Shown piece after piece: positions 13,202 to 24,419 of a stretch of 64,000 nt of DNA. Each line of letters opens with the position of its first letter. The first letter of the stretch is position 1. The translations under genes were made by a program, and so were the position numbers. The stretch is from Atrina japonica (lineage: Eukaryota > Mollusca > Bivalvia > Pterioida > Pinnidae): positions 2,051,001-2,115,000 of the forward strand of contig BROG01000027.1 of assembly GCA_030159075.1 (NCBI GenBank). Direction: 5' to 3'. The notes beneath the pieces were generated by a model, which was not told the DNA's origin, did no database searches, and was given only the letters and a program-made list of their open reading frames with translations.

Positions 13202-13335
13202 AGGGCTCGTTTTACAAAAAGGTCTTAAGTCTTAGTCCTAATTGTCATGGGATCGACCAATTAGCGATGCATTGCCATGGTAGTTAGGACTAAAAGTTAG
13301 TATTAAGGACTTAGGACCTTTCATAAAGCGGGCCT
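13202..13335. mobile_element. MITE-like inverted-repeat element
   Basis: The left arm AGGGCTCGTTTTACAAA...GGTCTTAAGTCTTAGTCC is mirrored by the right arm (reverse complement AGGCCCGCTTTATGAAA...GGTCCTAAGTCCTTAA), giving imperfect inverted repeats of nearly 50 bases around a short centre with CATGG/CCATGG. The 134-bp element has no coding capacity. Confidence 0.75.
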
Positions 13336-13764
13336 TTGTATAACAATCTAGCGTACTAACGCTTCTATAAGTATCATTTGCTTATATCACTTATGCTTCT
13401 ATAAGTATCAAGACTCATCGTATATAGGCTAAATGGGTAAGAAAGACCGTCCAGGACAACAAACATGAAGCTACCGCAACAGAAACCTAGGGTGAATATA
13501 TTCTTCGCTTTTTTATCAGAAACTCGCGCCACGTTGTCCATAGTTACTAAGATTTGTTGACGAGTTGCAGTTATGTAAGTTGATATAATTTCCCATGCGT
13601 ACGTGCATGAATTCAAATGAAATAAATTCGATCATAAAAGGTTTTTGATATTCGGTTGCATCACTCAGTCCAACTGAAGTATTTCTACTGAAAAATTATT
13701 TTATCGTACTTGTCCGTGATTTTAGATGTTGGGAAATATTGCAATCTAGATCTGATCCCAGTTT

Positions 13765-14050
13765 AAGGGAGCGATGGCGAAATGTCCATATGAACCCACA
13801 AAATATTAATTGGTCATGACGAGAGTTTCAGTCATTGACAAACAAAGTTTTGTGCACGTGGATTCAGATTTCTCCATCTCTCCCTCAAAGTGGTGTTTTG
13901 ACTGTTTCCCCCTCACGTTGAAGCAGTATAAAAGAGCGACTGCATCCATCTTTGTTTACTAACAAATGGCAAAAAGATGTTGAAAAAAAGTAGTTCCGGC
14001 ATTTCTAGAATGGGCGTATTTCACCCTAAAAGTTGAGATCTATACATTTC
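13765..14050 (+). repeat. Dispersed repeat family A, copy 2
   Basis: Homologous to the minus strand of 1850-2190. Within this copy, GGGAGCGATGGCGAAAT at the left and ATTTCTCCATCTCTCCC about 110 bases later form a strong inverted repeat, so a MITE-like module is embedded in it. Confidence 0.65.
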
Positions 14051-14108
14051 TCCCCTAAATTTCCTCTCATGCCAGCATTACTCTAGTACTCTGAAATAAC
14101 AGAAACTA

Positions 14109-14133
14109 TGACGTCATTCCTACTATGACGTCA
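14109..14133. promoter_or_regulatory. Two perfect CRE palindromes 17 bp apart
   Basis: TGACGTCA occurs at 14109-14116 and 14126-14133, each inside the longer shared word CTATGACGTCATT. The tandem arrangement suggests either a small duplication or a CREB/ATF-responsive element. It lies about 900 bases upstream of the TATA promoter at 15016. Confidence 0.35.
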
Positions 14134-15015
14134 TTGTAATTGACATGTGCTAGTCATCAACCTACAAGGTGAAGATAGAACAGAATCAAAGATTTGGGTG
14201 TTTTCAGTGGATGTTCAGTTGTCTTTGTCATACAAATGAAGATCTGTGCAATGAACATTACCAAGATAATTATATTTCAGAGGTAGCTTAGCAATTATCT
14301 TATGTATCGGATAAACATGTGACATTTCAATATTGCTGGCATATCTGGGACTATCAAATTGACTAGACATGTAACTTACAAAATGTGTTGCGATTTCATT
14401 TGACAAAGGTTTATACCACAAAATGTCTACTCAATGACATACTCTGTAAAAGGCTTTTTCGATAAAGCTTGGCAAAATACAATATAGTTTGGTATTATAC
14501 TTCATATATTTTATATATATATACCATACATCTTTTATCCTACATAAAAGGGAGCTCTAAACCGGTCTGATTGTAAAACATTTTATAAAATTCAATCAAA
14601 GTATCCGTTAACATTACTACAGATACAGACGCTACATTGTGTCTGACATAACGCAGTGATTGCACCCGTCTTTGATCATAAATAGACGTCTTCTTTGTGA
14701 CTGTACAATTAAATAACACACAGCACACATAATCGTGTTCGATTGTTCTCTATACCTGTTACAATGTTAAGACGGTGTGATGACCGAACGGTGGTTAGTA
14801 TACTTTAACAAGCCTTAGTAACATTTATGTTTATTTTATTTCCTAGAAACTGGCGTGTAGCTTTGATCGGAAACAGTGACGCGAAAAGGACGTTGACAAA
14901 TATCCTTGTATATTATTACGATCACTTGACTGACAATTAAATTGGAATACAACGATTTCAAATTACAATATACCCCTGTTCTTACATAAAACTTGTAGTT
15001 TGTTTGTCATGACCC

Positions 15016-15102
15016 TATAAATACGGGGAGATATCTTTTAACTGCAATTACTCGTTCACGCACGACTTCAGCGGCAGAACGAACACCGACACAATCTGTT
15101 GT
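15016..15102 (+). promoter_or_regulatory. TATA promoter followed by a candidate 5' leader exon
   Basis: TATAAATA lies at 15016-15023. About 30 bases downstream begins a more GC-rich stretch (ATTACTCGTTCACGC..., from about 15047) that ends in a consensus donor, TTGT|GTAAGTAG, with the GT at 15103-15104. TATA box, start distance and strong donor together look like a promoter with a short non-coding first exon on the plus strand. I could not find the next exon; FAM181, 7.7 kb downstream on the same strand, is the nearest candidate but has no convincing acceptor in its leader. Confidence 0.4.
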
Positions 15103-15664
15103 GTAAGTAGAGATTTAGCATCCTAAACATTCATACTGAAATTAGATTAAACTTTTAATTTGATGTAATCTAAAATCAGGTATGATGTCAACTGTTAGAG
15201 TTACGCATCTTTGGAATGCCACGATTGCATTTGTAGACTAACCAATGGTTTGGTAGATGATGTTGTACATTTAATGCACTAAATGGTTTCCCATTAACTT
15301 TTGCTGAAATCAGAATTTTTAAAACACTATCATACATGAACTAACCTATCATTTAGCGCTTACATGCAAGTAGTGTTGTTTTGGTCTAAATTGTAGAATA
15401 GACTCACGCTGAGTGTAACAGTCGCCAAAATTCTAAATACAGTTTGGTTAAGTATTTGACCTTGTCACATACCTCTATATTTCTCTTGGGCTGATTGATT
15501 TATTCAAAATTTTAGTAAATAGAAACGATCATCCCGAGCAATTATTTCGGCCTTATTCCCCAAACCTGTAAGTTTGGTATAATTATTTTATATTTACCTT
15601 TGCCTATGGTGACACCTTGTTCCTCAAGTAAGGTTGGAGATCTATGCTATTTGCTAACAAAACT

Positions 15665-16150
15665 TTTCAGGTCACCTGAGCCGAAAAGTCAAGTGACCTA
15701 TTTTGATCGCACCTTGTCCTTTATCCGTTCTCTGTTGTACGTTGTTGGTAACTTTCTGCATTTTCGACTTCCATTTTTGACGAAGCTTTACTAGATTTAA
15801 GTGCTCAAGGTCCATCATGCTCAGGGGTGGATCCAAGGTGTCGTGAAAAAGGTCTCAGAGGATACACTCCATTACAGATATTTCCTTCCATGATTACTGC
15901 ATGAATTTGAAAAGAAACTATACCTGACTGGTCAACAAAAACTAGAAACACGAAATAGGTGGGGCCATTTTCAAAGACTGTCAGTTTGTTCTTCGAAACC
16001 GGTAATGAGATTTTGACGCAAAATCTCAGGAAATAGTTCTCTAAGGTCATCTTCCAAGTTTATGTTTTTGTTCGGCCAAATCAGCTCAAAGGGGTATAGT
16101 CTGGGGCGAAATAAGACTCACAGGGTACAATTTGATAATCTGTCTTCTTC
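15665..16150 (+). repeat. Dispersed repeat with palindromic head
   Basis: It opens with AGGTCACCTGAG...AAGTCAAGTGACCT (15669-15699), a hairpin-forming head that I recall as very common in bivalve DNA, followed by a TTGATCGCACCTTGTCC block and a diffuse body with TCTTC-rich segments. The right boundary is uncertain. It is non-coding. Confidence 0.5.
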
Positions 16151-16860
16151 TCCCAGAACCACTGCCTGAAGTCTTCCTAAGATTTTCTCATTTTCATTCA
16201 ATATTATGTGAATTATTTGATTTTCTCCTACTAGCTTGACTATGATGCATTCATTTTATGTGTTTTACCTGTAATTAGAGAAAGCAATGCTTTGTGAGAG
16301 AATATTCATGAAATCAATGTTTTAAAAATTTTAAGACTACATAATGGAAAGTGGTCATAGATAAAGTCAACTTGTTCTTCGGGACGGCAATTTTGATGAA
16401 AATTGATTGGAAGAAAGACCATATGCATACAACAAGGGCAAACCGAATGTATCAGGGATATCTAGTGCACCAATTTCCCCTTTCAACTGACTAGATAAAA
16501 CAATTACTATGCACTCAGACCCTGAATGTTTTCACTTAAAACAGGTGGAATAAAATCCAAGAATCCATACAAAATGGATGAAAATGACGTAACGAAGGGT
16601 ATTCAAAATTTGATTTCAAAACAGAAAAAACAATAATTAAACACTACTTAATACGTCCCACTAATGCAAGTATTGCAAAGCATTCAACATCTTTTCCAGA
16701 AGCAGTCGATGTATTTTGAGAAAAAAAGAAAAAATTTACTCATGTATGCTGTTGTTTATCGATTTAGGATCCAGGATTGGACAAAATAGCTACCGTCATA
16801 TTCTTCTTGACTGTCTTTTAGCTTTTCACACATTTTCGTTCCTTGGTAGGTCAGACTGAA

Positions 16861-17008
16861 TATAACTGGTATTAACCTTTTTAAACTAGTATTAATATCT
16901 TTAAACTGGTATTAACCACTTCAAACTGGTATCAACCTCTTTAAACTGGAATTAGTCTCTTTAAACTGGTATTAACCTCTTTAAACTGGTATTAACCTCT
17001 TTAAACTA
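16861..17008. repeat. Minisatellite, 20-bp unit
   Basis: About seven copies of AAACTGGTATTAACCTCTTT with point changes. Confidence 0.95.
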
Positions 17009-19191
17009 ATTTTAAAGTTCATGGTGACCAACTTCCATACTGGTCAAATGACCAACATAAGATATAAATGAAATAAATTACTTTGCTAAGACGAAAGCTC
17101 GGTTAACAACTTGACTAACTCATGACACGAAACCCTTTGTATATCAATTGAACCATAGACAGAGATGATATTTATCAGATAGATACAACTACGTTTAATA
17201 TTTTACATACATATTTGGAAATTGGGTGGTTCCTCGACAAGGTGCAGTAGTTGTTCTACTGATTACTTGCTACGAGGACCATAGAAAAGAAAAAGGTATA
17301 TCAATGAAATCCGTAGATCTCAATAAACAATTGAAACTTAGTCAAATAAATCTGGCAACATGTATACTTAACTGCTACTATCATGTAGGAAAGTCTGATA
17401 TCTAAGTCATGTATATTCAGTCCTTATAATTTATAGTCATGAACGTAAGTCTAGCCTATTCACCAGAAGCACTATGGCATATGTGTAGTTTTGTAAGAAA
17501 TTATTGTATTCATATAGTATTTATTACAAAAGAAAATGTGTAAAGCTGGCAAGATTTCGTAGGCGAATGACAGATTTTCACATACAAAAGCAATTCCCTT
17601 TTTCGCCTCAAGAAGTCAATATTTTCCCAAGATATACAGTTCAGAATCATTCTGAGAAAGCAATTTGACATGAATAGAAGAGGATGGTCTTCTAAGCTGT
17701 AAAATTTAATACATGGGATATACAGGGGATACTTACTCCTCCATAGCACCTAATCCCACTTCTAGATTTCCATGGCACCAGAGGTCCGCATTTCTTCAAA
17801 ATTCACCACCTCTGTATATTGTATCCTGGACATCCTGAAGATTAATTCTTTAGTATCTGTGTTATTTATATACCTAAGTTACGTAATATATATGTATATT
17901 CTTCAACACATAGCTAAACAATTACTTACTCAAATATTTCTTTGACGTAACCTAATAATTTCTACGACATAAGTAACAACATTTATTTAGCACCATTCTT
18001 TTTAAGTGGATACTTAAGGGGTTAAATCATACACTAAAGATAATCTTCATCCCTCTGTCTGATTGTAATTATAGATTGAGAACATTATCGAATGATACCT
18101 TGTTTGTTTTAAACGCATAAAAGTATATTCTAAAGTTACCACTCGTGTTTATAAGTCAGTTTATGAACTTTTAACGAATGATAGTTTTTTTTTAAAAAAA
18201 TTATCGTTTATTTTTAACTTATTTTTTTTCGCGACCGCTCTAAGTATCGCACATTTTGTCTTCATTGTTCGATCTGACTTGGTTTCCTTTTCTCGGGTCG
18301 ACTACTAACAGCGGGGTGTTTAATAAGCAATAACACCATCTTTCTATAAATTACAAATAAACCCGCAGTTTGAAGAAATTGCTCATAAAAGATCACTTTG
18401 TTCAATTCTTGCTCATTTCTGCGAAAAATATCGAAGGAGGGACACAGTTAACTGATGCAAATGACTTAAGTATCTGATTTTGAAGAAGTTTAAATGGTTA
18501 TGTATGAAAGTGAAACGAGTGCAATACAAGTCATTCTTAATGAGAATAAAGATTGAAACAGGATTTGATTTTTTGTGTTTTTGACATTAAATATCCCCCT
18601 TAAGTTTGGGTTTATCTGAAATAGAAATATCTTGGATAAATGGGATATGTAAATTTTATGGCACATAAAGCTTGTATTTAGAATCTGCTCAGTTGGGATT
18701 CCAGTTCAAACTTGTTGATTTGAGAGATATCCGAAAACAAATTATCAATATATATATACACGTCTTTTACCTTGAATCTCGGAAGGACTTTTCTCACAGA
18801 TACTTTACATTAAATTTTCTCACGATAGTAATGATAAAATAATGAGCAACATTTTGTATACAAAAGTGAGTTATCTTTCTAGTTATCATATCCTTGTGAA
18901 CCGGAAATAGTATCTTAAGTAATGGTTCTGTCCTCCCTCTCATAGTATCTTAGTATTCAGGTTTTTATTGCAATTTTAACGGTAAGAATAAAGTGAAGTG
19001 AATGATTTATATTCACAATTATCAAAATGGGAGTTTGAAAACAATAAATTAGATCTTTATCGTATATTAACGTGGGGTATATTTAATTTTGGAACGGTTT
19101 CAAAATATGTTTACAAAATGAATTGCTATTATATTTTCGGATAGTGGAATTGTTTAACTGATTTTTATATATACATGTTTCTTCAAATAAT

Positions 19192-19420
19192 GATTTACGT
19201 AACACTTAACAATATTTTGGTTCTATGGTGTCGACCGGCTTTTATTGGTGGAGGAGAGAACCCGGTTACAATATGTACACAGAAAGAGATCATCAGCCAT
19301 CCTTAAGTAAACTGGAAACCATTGCTCAAAATCAGTTAGGTTCCAGTGGGGATAGAACTAACAATGACTAGAAGTGAGAGACTTCATGTTTTAAAGTTCC
19401 CTGCTCTGATCACATGTATT
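19192..19420 (-). mobile_element. Degenerate tRNA-SINE copy
   Basis: On the minus strand the order TCTCTCCTCCACCAATAAAA, GACACC, AATATTGTTAAGTGTTACG matches the body and tail of the intact SINE at 55750-55996 (CTTCTCCTCCACGAATAAAA, GACGCC, GATTGTTGAGTATGGCG). The tRNA-like head is largely unrecognisable, so this is an old copy. Confidence 0.55.
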
Positions 19421-20114
19421 TTAACAAAAGAAAAGACACTTTCACCTTCAGAAATTAAAAATGTATCCTTTTTCAAAGGAAACGTTTAGTAGATTTGTGA
19501 AAATTTCGTCAATACAAAAGGAGAATTCTATTTTGGCTTTCTTATCGTGAACTTTCCACATTTCCGTAATTTCCTGTCAATATCCTGCATGTCGTGTTAA
19601 TATCTCACAAATGATCCGATACGCCAGGGCACACTACCTCATATACAGAGGTAAACTACTTACTGACAAGAAATTGCCACACGGATATCGAAAAACGCGT
19701 TTGATGTCAACGTTCAGCAAATTCCACGGTTGGTATAATGTCATTGTTTGCGATTACTCTTTTTCAGATGTAATGTTGAGTCACCTGTTATTCAGCATTA
19801 CCATCACTAATACATACCTGAAATTATGGATTAATTGAAGAATGCAAATTAACAAAAATGATAAATCCCAACAGACAAGGAAAACAAATACCAACCAAAA
19901 CAACAACAAACAAATGCCAACAAAATATATAAATGTACATGCAATAGTAAGTAAACAAAATAATTGAATGAGGAATGGCAATTATGACCAGAATAAATAT
20001 CGTACAATTGGGAAAACAAAGTGTCTGTAATTCTTTTCTTTGTTACATGGCATAATTATCATCTGTTAACTACTTGATCACCACTAGTAAGAAATATACT
20101 TACTGACTTTTAAA

Positions 20115-20690
20115 CGTTATATCTAGATGTACAATGTATACATTTAATATGTATAAGGACACCTTATAACGGATTGTGCTGTTATATCTAGATGTACAAT
20201 GTATACATTTATTATGTATAAGGACACCTTATAACGGATTGTGCTGTTATATCTAGATGTACAATGTATACATTTATTATGTATAAGGACACCTTATTAT
20301 GGGTTGTGCTGTATATTCAGATGTACAATGTTTTCTGGTCAGCTACCAAGAATACCTATTCTCGCCAAGCATTTTTCACTGGCACGTAACTTGTTAACAG
20401 GTGAATACTGTCACAGTTTATATTTTGGCGATTTTCTGTTTGCTAAACGAACAAAATAAAATAAGTTCTTTGGCAAACCAGAAAATATCAGATGAAATAA
20501 AATGGATTGGCGAGAATAGGTACCTGGCGAGAATTGGACGCTGACCATAACATATATGTATAAGAACACCTTATTACGAATTGTACTGTTATACCTAGAT
20601 GTACAATGTATACATTTATGATATACAAGATCACCTTATTATGGATAGTACTGTTATATCTAGATGTATATAATATGTATATCAAAAGCT
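20115..20690. repeat. Minisatellite, 65-bp unit, interrupted
   Basis: Three near-identical 65-bp units containing ATCTAGATGTACAATGTAT start at 20121, 20186 and 20251. A decayed fourth follows, then about 230 unrelated bases, then two more diverged units at 20565-20690. Each unit includes AAGGACACCTTAT. The insert between the two parts shows no inverted ends. Confidence 0.9.
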
Positions 20691-22828
20691 TACAATAAAT
20701 TGTGCTATTTTATAAGAATACAGGTCTATAATCTGGTCATCATCGTCATCATCATCATCATCATCATCAAATATCAGCCTGTTTACTTTAACATTATCTA
20801 TTTTATTTTTTTGAATTCAGAATACGAAATGTGTATTGCTTTATTGAGCAGCAGCAAGAACAACTACAACAGCATTGTATTAATATATTTCAATAGTCTT
20901 CATTTCCAAATCTGCTTCTTCACTTTCGGCTTTCGGCGTTTCTCTATTTCATCCTCATCAGGAAAGAGTGATGTCTCATATTATAATAAAGGGGCATTAA
21001 CTGTGTTTTCACAAAATATATAAGAATATAAGATGTTTATGAATGTGTGTAGCTCTTATTTGTTATTATTGTATATCAAGTACAAGTAGCAAAAGTAGAA
21101 AAAATCGAAACACAGCTTTAAACCTCTTTAAGAATAGATATTCAGTTTTGCTTTTGTTAACAATGCTAATTCACAGTTTTGGAGCGTTTATAATTTTTGG
21201 AAAAACACAAGTCTACATTTAGCCAATCGAGATAAATATAAAAATTAGTAGAAAACTTCACAACACTTTCGCGAATTCTGGCAACAAATTATACAACATA
21301 TATATTGTATGAATTTGGTAATTATCTTATTCATTGTCGCCAATTAACCATTTTGATAAAACTTTTCATACCCCAGCTGTTTGGTCTTCTTTCTCACTTC
21401 TGATTTTGATTCCTATCTTTTATACACAGTCGAACACGGATATATTGAAACCGAAGGAGGATTAATTTTTTTTCAAATAAACATAGTTTTCAACAAATCC
21501 GGGTCATAATGGAAATAAAAAAATTTGGACAGGGGATAAAGATAATTTCCAATTAAGAGGGATTTCAGTGTAGCAGGGTTAAAAATAAATGGGTTCCACT
21601 GTAATATGGTTCTTAAATTTTTTATTTGAATTATGAAGGAATTAGGATACTTATCCATTGATGTAATTCTTTTTACCCAAAACTCTTACAAAGCTTAACC
21701 GGATAAATATAGAAATGCGGAAACAACACAGACGCAGATGTATAATAAATAAATATAAAATAAGTAACAAAGGTACATAAAAAGACAACTACAAAACTCC
21801 TATAAAGTACTGGTAGGTAATCGGCTTTATAATGTTGTAAATATATTTACTGAAAGTGATTCCTGGATCAGATGTCTCTTTCTCGTGTTACTTTTACCTT
21901 TCAATATATCAGACAAATGAACATTTGAAAGCTGATGGTTATCCTACCGAGTGTAAACATCAAAGTAAATACTTCACCACAGGATTATAAATACAGTCCT
22001 TGTGTTATTTTGCTCAGATTTGACACTCCACAAATATCGAGGTACCGAAAGGTTCCCAGAAAATAAGTCAGTTCATTCTAAATTTCATATACATAAGCTC
22101 TGACATTTTAACTTTGTTAGCGTACTTGTTTTGGACTGCTTTATTTATTTATTTTCATTCACCCAGGTTGTCATGACAAAGGGTTAAACACTCTTAATTG
22201 GGTAATCAGATTTTAAATTGTGTCCCTGAAACAGTTTGTAAATTTTTTGTGGGTATCTTTATTCATTTTTGTGCATTTTACATCCTTCTTGAACATAAAG
22301 TAAAATGTCGACAAATTGAAGAAGTCAATTTGTTATGGATAATTAGTTATACGTATTCGACAACTAAAGTAATTCATCAGTTACTTTCCATTGATGTGTT
22401 GACATTTAGAACGTTTTCTCCCAAATGAAACCTTAACTAGCGACGGCACAACCCACCTGTGATTTTGTGGATTAATTTCAATTTTACCTTTCGTTGTGAA
22501 CAGCCATTCAGAGTCTTTCTCCAACCGTTAATCCTACGCGAGTCGACAGGTCACCATCAACATGACAAAGGCTCTTGGCTTTCCGACACAGCTAAGAGAC
22601 ACTACTTTATGAGCAGCAGTGGACCCTTCCACAAAACAAATGAACTTAAGTATCATTTTGATAGGCAAGCATTTCTTGTGCAAATCTGTTTTTGAAAACT
22701 TAATTTATGTGTAATCGACGTCATTAAGATGGGAAATAAAGGAATATAATAAAGCAAATTGAGAGCAAAGTCACACAAGTGTGAAAGCATTAAGACGGAA
22801 ATAGTGTTGTGAAGTCAGACGACAGTTC

Positions 22829-22849
22829 ATGAAGAAACCGCAGATATGA
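22829..22849 (+). promoter_or_regulatory. Short upstream ORF overlapping the FAM181 start
   Basis: A six-codon frame (MKKPQI) begins at 22829. Its TGA stop (22847-22849) overlaps the main ATG (22846-22848) as ATGA. If this lies in the transcribed leader it could limit initiation or couple it by termination and reinitiation. It could also be chance in a short sequence. Confidence 0.35.
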
Positions 22850-23889
22850 CTAGTGTTATACAGATACCATCTTTCTCTGATCCGAGGGGCAGGGACAGAC
22901 AAGGGCAGGGGCAGGACGAAGCAACGATGAATTTATTGAGTTTTGTTGACATGGCGTCCAGCAACATAAAACACGCTCTTGATAAACCTTCGAAATCAAA
23001 ACGGAAAGTCAATCACCGAAAATATCTACAAAAACAACTAAAGAGATGTGGGGGTTCGGGGAAAGACTGTGATGGTCGTCCTTACGATCCAGTGTCTTAT
23101 TCTAGTGGACAAGCTAAATGTCCTAGAAAAGAAAGTACACAAATTGGACTTCAAATCAAATCTTTACAAGCATTATTTGACCCGAGAACTTTACATGAAC
23201 GATGTTGTGCTGATCCAAACACCAAAGGAAATCCTTGTGGAGCCAAAGTTCCACTTAGGAAAAGAAATTTGCCTCCATCATTTTTCACAGAACCTGTGAA
23301 TGATATGAACAATGCAAATATGTTTCAAACCGGATTTTTATCCTCAGGAATACCAACAGGACAGGAATTAAATTCCAGCTCACTGCCAACTGACACATTG
23401 GAATCAATCTTAGGCCCCACTGACTTGCAAGATTTATTATCAGGTCCATGGAATGATTCAAGTAGAGACAGCTCCAGTACTTTGAGTTGTGAAAACAGTA
23501 TTGGAAATTGCAGTCCCAGATCATTTTCAGAGTCTTCCGACGGAATGTGTAGTGCTTCCCCGCATTCAACAGCTTTACCCAGTCCAGATCCCCAGTGGTC
23601 GCCGTCATATTTACCCACACAAGATACATTCATGGGACAAAATATGTGTGGAGAATTAGTGAATTCAACTTTTCAGTATCCATTCCAGGTAGACAACAGA
23701 CCTTATACATTTTCAGAACAAGCTGACAGACTGTGTTTAACAAATAATGGACATGGAACAAATTTTAACAATAACAGTTCTTCACTGCCGACATTTCCAC
23801 AAGCATTTTGTAATTCACAGATGCCAGAATTCAATTCTTCAGGTAATTGGACGGACACTTCGCTTCAGCCATGTTATACGTATTTATGA
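22846..23889 (+). CDS. FAM181: FAM181 family protein (TEAD-interacting), single exon
   Basis: Uninterrupted 347-residue frame. Residues 29-68 (NLLSFVDMASSNIKHALDKP, then a basic KSKRKVNHRKYLQKQ block) match the signature N-terminal block of vertebrate FAM181A/B. Residues 106-118 (SLQALFDPRTLHE) match a second conserved block, and residues 134-150 (KVPLRKRNLPPSFFTEP) match the third. That third block aligns without gaps to the omega-loop by which YAP binds TEAD; human FAM181A/B are reported TEAD interactors. The rest is Ser/Asn/Pro-rich and probably disordered. The basic run at 50-59 is a plausible nuclear signal. Vertebrate paralogues also have an uninterrupted coding region. I chose the first Met; Met28, just before the conserved block, is an alternative. 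The product is probably a nuclear TEAD cofactor or YAP competitor. I infer a single pre-duplication orthologue of FAM181A and B, so the symbol carries no A or B suffix. Confidence 0.92.
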   Translation: MTSVIQIPSFSDPRGRDRQGQGQDEATMNLLSFVDMASSNIKHALDKPSKSKRKVNHRKYLQKQLKRCGGSGKDCDGRPYDPVSYSSGQAKCPRKESTQIGLQIKSLQALFDPRTLHERCCADPNTKGNPCGAKVPLRKRNLPPSFFTEPVNDMNNANMFQTGFLSSGIPTGQELNSSSLPTDTLESILGPTDLQDLLSGPWNDSSRDSSSTLSCENSIGNCSPRSFSESSDGMCSASPHSTALPSPDPQWSPSYLPTQDTFMGQNMCGELVNSTFQYPFQVDNRPYTFSEQADRLCLTNNGHGTNFNNNSSSLPTFPQAFCNSQMPEFNSSGNWTDTSLQPCYTYL

Positions 23890-24186
23890 TGTCATGTGTA
23901 TTGTCAGAATTAATTCTATTGGGATAATGAAAAGCGTACATTCCCGCAAGTAATCTTTATATCATATTTCATTTCTAGGAAGCATAAAGAAATGGCACTA
24001 ATGAGCAATCATTATCTATTTAAAATATGTATCATATTATTTCATTTTTTTCTCATTATGCCATTCACTGTGAAACTATATGTATTTCCGACATATTGAT
24101 TTTATAAGCATTTTATGTTCATTTTGTATACCGTCCAGGTAAATGTTCATGATCTTGAGACTGTGCTGTAATAGTTTCGTATTTCT

Positions 24187-24192
24187 ATTAAA
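24187..24192 (+). terminator. Possible poly(A) signal for FAM181 (ATTAAA)
   Basis: ATTAAA lies about 300 bases after the stop codon. A canonical AATAAA follows at 24414-24419; either could be used. Confidence 0.35.
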
Positions 24193-24413
24193 TTAATTAT
24201 AATTTGTTTGTTTTGTTCTGTGATAACTGTTTGTAAAAAAAAACTTTGGTGGATTTTGCTGCATGCTCCGAGCGTGGAGTTCTGTAATATTTTACCAGTT
24301 TTGTTCCATATAATTGTCGCAAACTAACTGTGACAGTGTGTACCTCTTGTAGACTTGTTCCGTTTGCATATTTTGTATGAAATTCCTTTTGTATATTTTG
24401 CATAACATATGAA

Positions 24414-24419
24414 AATAAA
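24414..24419 (+). terminator. Possible poly(A) signal for FAM181 (AATAAA)
   Basis: Canonical AATAAA about 525 bases past the stop, followed by a short (TA)n and a T-rich stretch. Confidence 0.4.

Larger units (their letters stand above)
12995..22845. other. Intergenic region between the STMND1-like gene and FAM181
   Basis: It contains promoter motifs and a MITE (13.0-13.3 kb), family A repeat copy 2, paired CREs (14.1 kb), a TATA promoter with a possible leader exon (15.0-15.1 kb), a dispersed mollusc-type repeat (15.66-16.15 kb), a 20-bp minisatellite (16.86-17.01 kb), a degenerate SINE (19.2-19.4 kb) and a 65-bp minisatellite (20.1-20.7 kb). The stretches 17.1-19.1 kb and 20.8-22.8 kb show nothing I can name apart from a short (CAT)n run at 20745-20769. 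Confidence 0.6.

Noticed and set aside
23285..23633. Two frames of over 100 codons antisense to FAM181
   Set aside because: Shadows of the FAM181 coding sequence; the sense frame has clear homology.
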